NCBI GenBank assembly: GCA_964454005.1
Contig: CAYVQE010000215.1
Span: forward strand, 1-7,769
Reading direction: 5' to 3'
Length of the DNA: 7,769 nt
From: CAYVQE01 sp964454005
GTDB lineage: Bacteria; Myxococcota; B64-G9
Shown here: positions 1 through 4,500 of the stretch, in pieces
How positions within the stretch are numbered: the stretch's first letter is position 1
Layout of the letters: every line of letters begins with the position of its first letter
Made by a program: the position numbers and the translations under genes
Notes under the pieces: model-generated
What the model saw: the letters and a program-made list of their open reading frames with translations, nothing else
Told to the model about the DNA's origin: nothing
The model's database searches: none

Positions 1-75
1 TCCTCTCATTTCACTCTAGCACGGACCGGCGCGGCGCGACCAGATACCAGCGGGCTGGGCCCGGACCGCGCGGAG

Positions 76-105
76 TTGACAGGCATCCTTGCGATTTGCT
101 ATGAG
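76..105 (+). promoter_or_regulatory. Sigma70-type promoter of the propeller lipoprotein gene
   Basis: A perfect -35 hexamer TTGACA (76-81) is followed after 18 bp by TATGAG (100-105), a 4/6 match to the -10 consensus. The -10 is preceded by TG one base upstream (97-98), which makes it an extended -10 element. Transcription would start near 112 and leave a leader of about 40 bases before the ATG at 154. The hexamers are seen directly; their activity is inferred. No operator-like palindrome was noticed next to them. Confidence 0.7.
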
Positions 106-140
106 AATCGACATACGTCTGCCAATGAAAATCCCACGAC

Positions 141-146
141 AGGGGG
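141..146 (+). promoter_or_regulatory. Shine-Dalgarno that fixes the lipoprotein start
   Basis: AGGGGG lies 7 bases before the ATG at 154. It supports that start over the in-frame TTG at 76, which is itself the -35 hexamer of the promoter. Starting at 154 also puts a clean lipoprotein signal peptide at the N-terminus. Confidence 0.7.
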
Positions 147-153
147 ACTTGAG

Positions 154-1389
154 ATGCGATCGCTACTCGGATCCGGATGGCGTTTGGTGGTGTTGGCCGC
201 GAGCGGCCTGGCCTGGCTCGGGGCCACGGGCTGTTCGCCCTCGATCGAGAAGCTCTGGGAGTTCCCCACCGCCTCGGCCCTGTACTCGACGCCGCTGGTG
301 CTCGACAACCTGATCGTGTTCGGCTCGGAGAACGGAACGCTGCATGCGGTGGACAATAAGGGCAAGTCGCGCTGGCAGTACGCCGCGCCGAGCGCCGAGA
401 TCTTCGCCCACCCGATCAGCGATGGCAAGCGAATCTACTTCGGCGCCACCAACCAATCCTTCTACGCGGTCAGCCTCAACGGGCAGCTCAAGTGGCAGTT
501 CTCGGCCGACGAGCGCATCAAGTCCGACGCCATCCTGTCCGAGGGCGTGGTCTACATGACCTCCTACGACGGCCACGTCTACGCGCTCGCTGCCGAGACC
601 GGCAAGCAGCAGTGGCAGTTTCCGGCCGAGCCCGAGAAGGCCGAGCCCGACGAGGAAAACGACGAGGAAAACGACGAGGCCAAAGGCGAAGCGGCGGATG
701 AGGCCGGCGACGGCGACGAGGCGACCGCCGGCGACTCCGAAGCGACCGGCGACGACGAAGCCGAGCCCAAAGCAAAGCCCCGGGTGGAGCCGAAGGCCTA
801 CTCCTACGCCGCCCCGGCGGTCAAGGACGGGGTGCTCTACGTGGGCAACCTGGACGGCTACATGTACGCCCTCAACACCACCGACGGCAGCCTGAAGTGG
901 CGTTACAAGACCGGCGGCGGCATCACCTCCACGGCCCTGGTGGTCGACGGCACGGTCTACTTCGGCAGCAAGGACGACAAGGTATACGCCATCGACGCGG
1001 CCACCGGCACCCGGGTCAAGTGGCAGTTCCAGACCGGTGGCGACGTGCTCAGCTCGCCCAAGATCGAAGCCGGGGTGCTGTGGATCGGCTCGAACGATCA
1101 CAAGTTCTACGCCCTGGATGCGGCCACCGGCGAGGAGAAGTGCCACTTCTTGACCCAGGGCGAGGTGGTCTCCTACGGCGTGTTCTACAAGAACCTGGTC
1201 TTCTTCGGCGGCGGCCAGGGCGACGCCAGCATCTACGCCCTCGACCGGGCCAACTGCAAGCAGTTCTTCCGCTACAAGACCGGCTACAAGATCGAGTCCG
1301 ACCCGGCCATCGACGGAGATCGGCTCTACGTCACCTCAGGCGATCACAAGCTCTACGCCTTCAAGATCAACCAGACCGGCAAAAAGTAA
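154..1389 (+). CDS. BamB-like PQQ-repeat beta-propeller lipoprotein with an acidic insert
   Basis: Predicted 411-aa exported lipoprotein. Residues 1-26 form a signal peptide (Arg at 2 and 10, hydrophobic core) ending in ATG-C, so Cys27 would be lipidated; Ala at -3 is a less common lipobox residue. The rest is a PQQ-like repeat propeller: a 'YALD..tG...W.F' motif recurs with W or its equivalent at about 35, 74, 114, 154, 249, 290, 330 (Cys) and 372 (Phe). The spacing is close to 40 residues, giving eight blades, with the C-terminal 'HKLYAF' strand probably closing onto the N-terminal 'KLWEF' strand. The 95-residue step between W154 and W249 reflects an insert at about 159-214 rich in Glu, Asp and Ala, lying between blades. 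In the family, BamB is a scaffold of the BAM outer-membrane assembly complex, and related propellers are dehydrogenases. No catalytic dehydrogenase module is evident, so a binding or scaffold role is likelier. Whether this is true BamB is uncertain; no der or hisS neighbour is in view. Stop TAA. Confidence 0.9.
   Translation: MRSLLGSGWRLVVLAASGLAWLGATGCSPSIEKLWEFPTASALYSTPLVLDNLIVFGSENGTLHAVDNKGKSRWQYAAPSAEIFAHPISDGKRIYFGATNQSFYAVSLNGQLKWQFSADERIKSDAILSEGVVYMTSYDGHVYALAAETGKQQWQFPAEPEKAEPDEENDEENDEAKGEAADEAGDGDEATAGDSEATGDDEAEPKAKPRVEPKAYSYAAPAVKDGVLYVGNLDGYMYALNTTDGSLKWRYKTGGGITSTALVVDGTVYFGSKDDKVYAIDAATGTRVKWQFQTGGDVLSSPKIEAGVLWIGSNDHKFYALDAATGEEKCHFLTQGEVVSYGVFYKNLVFFGGGQGDASIYALDRANCKQFFRYKTGYKIESDPAIDGDRLYVTSGDHKLYAFKINQTGKK
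628..795 (+). other. Acidic low-complexity insert in the propeller
   Basis: This stretch codes for about 56 residues (159-214) dominated by Glu, Asp, Ala and Gly, ending in a Pro/Lys-rich tail. It contains a perfect tandem copy of the 12-mer GACGAGGAAAAC (649-660 and 661-672), encoding DEEN twice. It interrupts the 40-residue blade period and is probably a disordered loop on the propeller surface. Its function is unknown; cation or partner binding is only a guess. Confidence 0.75.
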
Positions 1390-1393
1390 CCCA

Positions 1394-2413
1394 CTACTCG
1401 AACACGCCCTCGATGGTCTCGTCGCAGTCGGGGCAGCGGCCGCCGGGGGCCAGCTGGTTGGCCAGCACGCTGAAGCCGTGGCGCTCGATCAGCACCCGGG
1501 CGCAGCCCGGACAGCGGGTGTGCTCGCCTTCGTCGCCCCAGACGTTGCCCGAGTAGACGAAGCGCAGCCCGGCCCCGAGCCCGATCTGCCGGGCGCGGTG
1601 GATGCGCTCGGGCGAGGTGGGGCCGCGGTCGACCATGCGGTTGTCGGGGTGGAAGCGGCTCAGGTGCCAGGGGATGGCCGGGTCCAGCCCGGCCAGAAAG
1701 CCAGCCATCCGCTCGAGCTGGGCGTCGTCGTCGTTCAGCCCCGGGATCAGCAAAGTGGTCACCTCGACCCACACCCCGGCACGGACGAGTTGGGCGATGG
1801 CGTCGAGCACAGGCTGCAGCCGGGCGCCGCAGACTTTGCGGTAGAACGCGTCGTCGAAGGACTTCAGGTCGATGTTGGCCGCCAGCAGGTGACGCGCCAG
1901 GTCGGCCAGCGGCTCGGGCTGGACGAAGCCGTTGCTGATCGACACGCAGCCCACCCCGACGGCCGCGCCAGCGGCGGCGATGTCCTGGCCCCACTCCATG
2001 AAGATGGTCGGCTCGGTGTAGGTCAGCGCGATGGTGGCCGAGCCGGCCTGCCGGGCCGCGGCCACCACCTGCTCGGGTGACAGCTGGCGGCCGGGCACCT
2101 CGCCGTGGCGCACCGGGTACTGGCTGATGTCGTGGTTCTGGCAGTGCTCGCAGCTCAGGTTGCAGCCGGCGGTGGCCACGCTGGTCGAACGCGAGCCGGG
2201 CAGGACGTGGAACAAGGGCTTTTTCTCGATCGGATCGTGGTTCAGCGCGATGGCCCGGCCGTAGGTCATGGCAAGCAGGCGGCCGCCCTCGTTGCGGCGC
2301 ACGTTGCAGACGCCGCTGCGGCCCGGCTTGATGACGCAGGCGTGGGGGCACAGGCCGCACTCGACCGTGCCGTCGTCGCGGCGGCTGTAGTAGCGCGCTT
2401 CGTTGGTCGTCAT
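1394..2413 (-). CDS. amrS: AmmeMemoRadiSam system radical SAM enzyme
   Basis: Predicted 339-aa radical SAM protein. The cluster motif CNLSCEHC (84-91) is CX3CX2C, which ligates the 4Fe-4S cluster that cleaves S-adenosylmethionine. An N-terminal Cys-rich segment (C19, C22, C26 and C36, in 'CGLCPHAC' and 'SGVC') and a C-terminal zinc-ribbon-like pair (CPGC 301-304, CPDC 327-330) are the extra metal-binding flanks typical of AmrS, as is the 'ALNHDPIEKKPLFH' segment at 56-69. Length fits the family. AmrS usually belongs with an AMMECR1 protein and a Memo-like protein; neither is visible here, and the substrate of the system is not established. ATG at 2413 is chosen because GGGGAGG sits 5 bases upstream; the in-frame GTG at 2419 overlaps that site. 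Stop TAG lies 4 bp from the stop of the convergent lipoprotein gene. Confidence 0.93.
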   Translation of the reverse strand: MTTNEARYYSRRDDGTVECGLCPHACVIKPGRSGVCNVRRNEGGRLLAMTYGRAIALNHDPIEKKPLFHVLPGSRSTSVATAGCNLSCEHCQNHDISQYPVRHGEVPGRQLSPEQVVAAARQAGSATIALTYTEPTIFMEWGQDIAAAGAAVGVGCVSISNGFVQPEPLADLARHLLAANIDLKSFDDAFYRKVCGARLQPVLDAIAQLVRAGVWVEVTTLLIPGLNDDDAQLERMAGFLAGLDPAIPWHLSRFHPDNRMVDRGPTSPERIHRARQIGLGAGLRFVYSGNVWGDEGEHTRCPGCARVLIERHGFSVLANQLAPGGRCPDCDETIEGVFE

Positions 2414-2418
2414 GTGCA

Positions 2419-2425
2419 CCTCCCC
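2419..2425 (-). promoter_or_regulatory. Shine-Dalgarno of amrS
   Basis: Read on the minus strand this is GGGGAGG, a strong site followed by a 5-base spacer (TGCAC) and then the ATG at 2413. The alternative GTG start at 2419 begins inside the site and so is unlikely. Confidence 0.7.
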
Positions 2426-2443
2426 GCTGCCGGTACACCACCC

Positions 2444-2472
2444 ATCCTAACCACCGCCGCCCAACGCAACAA
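2444..2472 (-). promoter_or_regulatory. Candidate promoter of amrS
   Basis: On the minus strand TTGTTG (2472-2467, 3/6 match to -35) is followed after 17 bp by TAGGAT (2449-2444, 4/6 match to -10). Transcription would start near 2437 and give a leader of roughly 25 bases to the ATG. The spacing is ideal but the hexamers are weak, so this is tentative. Confidence 0.35.
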
Positions 2473-2501
2473 GTCCGGGCCTCCGGGGCCTCCGCTAGAC
2501 C

Positions 2502-2530
2502 TTGCCCGGCCATGCGGCCGGTGTTACTCT
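2502..2530 (+). promoter_or_regulatory. Candidate promoter of the PLP-enzyme gene
   Basis: TTGCCC (2502-2507, 4/6) is followed after 17 bp by TACTCT (2525-2530, 3/6), with TG one base upstream of the -10 as an extended -10. It would give a leader of about 55 bases that contains the hairpin at 2550-2568. It is back to back with the candidate amrS promoter. Weak hexamers; tentative. Confidence 0.3.
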
Positions 2531-2549
2531 GGCTCGCCGTTTTCGATGC

Positions 2550-2568
2550 GGCCGGCCGCAGGCCGGCC
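2550..2568 (+). repeat. Perfect 8-bp inverted repeat, GCA loop, in the PLP-enzyme leader
   Basis: Two copies of GGCCGGCC flank the trinucleotide GCA. Each arm is itself palindromic, so this is also a direct repeat. In RNA it would form a very GC-rich stem ending 7 bases before the GAGGAG ribosome site at 2575-2580. It could be an operator, an mRNA-stabilising hairpin or a chance feature of GC-rich DNA. The hairpin at 4443-4461 shares the nine-base core GCCGCAGGC. Confidence 0.5.
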
Positions 2569-2574
2569 CAGCCC

Positions 2575-2580
2575 GAGGAG
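2575..2580 (+). promoter_or_regulatory. Shine-Dalgarno of the PLP-enzyme gene
   Basis: GAGGAG lies 10 bases before the ATG at 2591 and supports that start. The open frame extends upstream to 2105 without a stop, but that extension runs antisense through amrS and is not coding. Confidence 0.6.
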
Positions 2581-2590
2581 ATTGTCAGAT

Positions 2591-4066
2591 ATGAGCCAGC
2601 CGAACGAGATTCGCCAGGAGCAGGTCGCGCGCACGGCCGAACGCTGCGCCGAGCGCGACATTCTGATCCCCACCTTCGCCCAGCAGAAGGACCCGTCCCT
2701 GATCCCGGATGCGGTCAAGGCCGAGCTGGCCGACATCGGCCTGTGGGACGTCCACCCGCGCAACCTGTTCCGCATCAGCTGGAAGAACGACCCCGACAGC
2801 GGCGGCTTCCACGGAGTCAACGTGATGGAGATCCCGCGCGAGCTGACCGGGGTCAAGCCGCGCATCTTCGGCCTGGTGGGCAAATACTTCCCCACCGGCG
2901 CGCACAAGGTGGGCGCCACCTTCGGCTGCCTGGCGCCGCGGCTGGTCACCGGCACATTCGATCCGACAACCCAGAAGGCGGTCTGGCCGTCGACCGGCAA
3001 CTATTGCCGCGGCGGCGCCTACGTGGCCAGCCTGCTGGCCTGCGAGTCGGTTGCCATCCTGCCCGAGGAGATGAGCCGCGAGCGCTTCGAGTGGCTAGAG
3101 ACGATCGGCTCCGAGGTCTTCGCCACCCCCGGCTGCGAGTCGAACGTCAAGGAGATCTACGACAAGTGCTGGGAGATCAAGGCCGAACGCGGCGACCAGG
3201 TGGTGGTGCTCAACCAGTTCGACGAGTTCGGCAACGCCATGTGGCACTACGAGGTGACCGCCAGCGCCATCGAGGAGGTGCTGCGCGACCGGCTCGATAG
3301 CAACGAGCGTTTCTTCGGTTACGTCTCGGCCACCGGCTCGGCCGGCACCATCGGCGCCGGCGAGCGGCTCAAGGAACTCTACCCGGCCTGCAAGGTGATC
3401 GCCTCCGAGGCGCTGCAGTGCCCCACACTGCTGCGCAATGGCTTCGGCGGCCATCGCATCGAGGGCATCGGCGACAAGCACGTGCCCTGGATCCACAACG
3501 TGCGCAACACCGACTTCATCACAGCGGTCGACGACACCGACCCGATGGCCCTGATCCGGCTGTTCAACGAGCCGGCTGGCCGCAAGCTGCTCGAACGCCG
3601 GGGCGTGGACTCCGCCGTCGTCGAGCAGCTCGACCTGCTGGGCATCTCGTCCATCGGCAACCTGCTGGCCTGCATCAAGACGGCCAAGTGGAACCAGCTC
3701 GACGAGCGCGACGTCCTGTTCACCATCTTCACCGACTCGATGGAGCTGTATGAATCGCGCCTGACCGAGGCCCGCACGGCCGAGGGCGAGTACACCGAGC
3801 TGATGGCCGAGCGCGACCTGCACCTGCACCTGCTGGGGCTCAAGACCGATCACATGGCCGAACTCGACCACTGGGACCGCAACCGCATCCACAACTTGAA
3901 GTACTTCACCTGGATCGAACAGCAGCAGAAAGAGCTCGACGAACTCAACGCCCAGTGGTTCGACTACCGCGACTACTGGCCGCGCCACTGGCAGCGGGCC
4001 GCCGAGTACGACGAGCTGATCCGCGAGTTCAATCAGCGCAGCGGCCTGGCCGCCAAGTACGCCTAA
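2591..4066 (+). CDS. Fold-type II PLP-dependent enzyme, TrpB-like, function unassigned
   Basis: Predicted 491-aa soluble enzyme of the tryptophan synthase beta / cysteine synthase superfamily. Lys106 in PTGAHKVGAT (101-110) is the expected Schiff-base lysine; the TGAHK context is the same as in tryptophan synthase beta. STGNYCRGG (134-142) is the Asn-containing substrate loop, and TGSAGTIGAG (248-257) is the glycine-rich loop that grips the PLP phosphate. After the catalytic core, residues from about 350 to 491 form a predicted mostly helical extension rich in aromatic and charged residues, including HNLKYFTWIEQQ (434-445) and many Trp/Tyr near the end. No allosteric ACT or CBS domain is seen. 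From memory, similar proteins are annotated only as PLP-dependent enzymes. A beta-elimination or beta-replacement reaction is plausible, but the substrate cannot be read. An OrtB-like thiolase subunit was considered; no partner subunit is nearby. The gene is divergent from amrS and ends at a 10-bp hairpin. Confidence 0.92.
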   Translation: MSQPNEIRQEQVARTAERCAERDILIPTFAQQKDPSLIPDAVKAELADIGLWDVHPRNLFRISWKNDPDSGGFHGVNVMEIPRELTGVKPRIFGLVGKYFPTGAHKVGATFGCLAPRLVTGTFDPTTQKAVWPSTGNYCRGGAYVASLLACESVAILPEEMSRERFEWLETIGSEVFATPGCESNVKEIYDKCWEIKAERGDQVVVLNQFDEFGNAMWHYEVTASAIEEVLRDRLDSNERFFGYVSATGSAGTIGAGERLKELYPACKVIASEALQCPTLLRNGFGGHRIEGIGDKHVPWIHNVRNTDFITAVDDTDPMALIRLFNEPAGRKLLERRGVDSAVVEQLDLLGISSIGNLLACIKTAKWNQLDERDVLFTIFTDSMELYESRLTEARTAEGEYTELMAERDLHLHLLGLKTDHMAELDHWDRNRIHNLKYFTWIEQQQKELDELNAQWFDYRDYWPRHWQRAAEYDELIREFNQRSGLAAKYA

Positions 4067-4077
4067 TGCGCCCAATG

Positions 4078-4110
4078 GGGACGGAGGGTGGGGCGCTGAA
4101 CCTCCGTCCC
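4078..4110. terminator. Perfect 10-bp inverted repeat between convergent genes
   Basis: GGGACGGAGG (4078-4087) and its exact reverse complement CCTCCGTCCC (4101-4110) flank a 13-base loop. The site occupies most of the 50-bp gap between the stop codons of the PLP-enzyme gene and the convergent zf-TFIIB gene, so it could end transcription from both sides. There is no T-run on either strand, so it is not a classical intrinsic terminator. Its form (AATGGGGACGGAGG and complement) also resembles a REP-type intergenic palindrome. Confidence 0.6.
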
Positions 4111-4116
4111 TGATCC

Positions 4117-4428
4117 TCACTCCTTCTCGAAGACTTCGTCGACGGACTTGAAGAACTTATCGGCCCGTCCCGAGACCTTCTCCAGCTCACCGTCGTCGAA
4201 GTACAGCCCGCCGCAGTTGAAGCACTTGTCGATCTCGACCTCGTTGATCAAGATGGTCTTCATTTTGAAACCGCACTTGGGGCAATGCATCCAGTGCAGG
4301 TCCTTGAGCTTCTCGCGCTCGGCCGCGTTCATCTCATCGCGTTTCTGCTGGGCCAGCTTGCGCAGCTTGAGCGCCTCCTGGCGCGCGAAGTACTCGTCTT
4401 CGGAGCTGGTGATCTTGAGCGGCGACAT
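4117..4428 (-). CDS. Small zf-TFIIB-type zinc-ribbon protein
   Basis: Predicted 103-aa cytoplasmic protein. Residues 10-46 are a charged, probably helical segment rich in Glu, Lys and Arg. Residues 47-87 form a TFIIB-type zinc ribbon: CPKC (49-52) and CFNC (69-72) supply four zinc ligands, followed by GGLYFDDGELEKV, the usual tail of the domain. The C-terminus is acidic and amphipathic. Proteins of this family are widespread, small and without an assigned function; nucleic-acid or protein binding is assumed from the fold. The ATG at 4428 has a purine-rich GGAGAGAGAG leader starting 13 bases upstream that can act as the ribosome site. It lies 72 bp downstream of the 756-aa zinc-ribbon/TPR gene on the same strand and may be co-transcribed. 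Stop TGA. Confidence 0.88.
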   Translation of the reverse strand: MSPLKITSSEDEYFARQEALKLRKLAQQKRDEMNAAEREKLKDLHWMHCPKCGFKMKTILINEVEIDKCFNCGGLYFDDGELEKVSGRADKFFKSVDEVFEKE

Positions 4429-4442
4429 GGTCTCTCTCTCCG

Positions 4443-4461
4443 TTTCAGCCGCAGGCTGAAA
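4443..4461 (-). repeat. Perfect 8-bp inverted repeat with a 3-base loop
   Basis: TTTCAGCC, GCA, GGCTGAAA on the plus strand. Read on the minus strand it sits between the stop of the 756-aa gene and the start of the zf-TFIIB gene, just upstream of the latter's ribosome site. It may be a leader hairpin or part of a terminator/attenuator, though no clear T-run follows. Its core matches the hairpin at 2550-2568. Confidence 0.5.
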
Positions 4462-4481
4462 GACCCGCGGTCATGGGTTGT

Positions 4482-4498
4482 GGCCCTGCCGAGGGGCC
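4482..4498 (-). terminator. Weak GC hairpin after the 756-aa gene
   Basis: On the minus strand GGCCC and GGGCC flank a 7-base loop, 2 bases after the TGA at 4501-4503. The stem is only 5 bp and no T-run follows, so it is at best a partial terminator, and read-through into the zf-TFIIB gene is plausible. Confidence 0.25.
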
Positions 4499-4500
4499 TG

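Noticed and set aside
1..75. Possible end of an upstream gene or RNA
   Set aside because: Too short to judge; no clear coding frame, tRNA arm or terminator with a T-run was recognised.
163..1146. 327-codon minus-strand open frame opposite the propeller gene
   Set aside because: Low-complexity Gly/Val/Arg translation mirroring the propeller repeats; no independent support.
1353..2513. 386-codon minus-strand frame overlapping amrS
   Set aside because: Arg/Pro/Ala-rich out-of-frame shadow; amrS in the other frame has all radical SAM motifs.
2105..2590. Upstream in-frame extension of the PLP-enzyme gene
   Set aside because: It runs antisense through amrS and the divergent promoter region, and the ATG at 2591 has a ribosome site. 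It would be a spurious 162-residue N-terminus.
3095..4120. 341-codon minus-strand open frame opposite the PLP-enzyme gene
   Set aside because: Shadow of a gene with clear catalytic motifs; no ribosome site or family resemblance.
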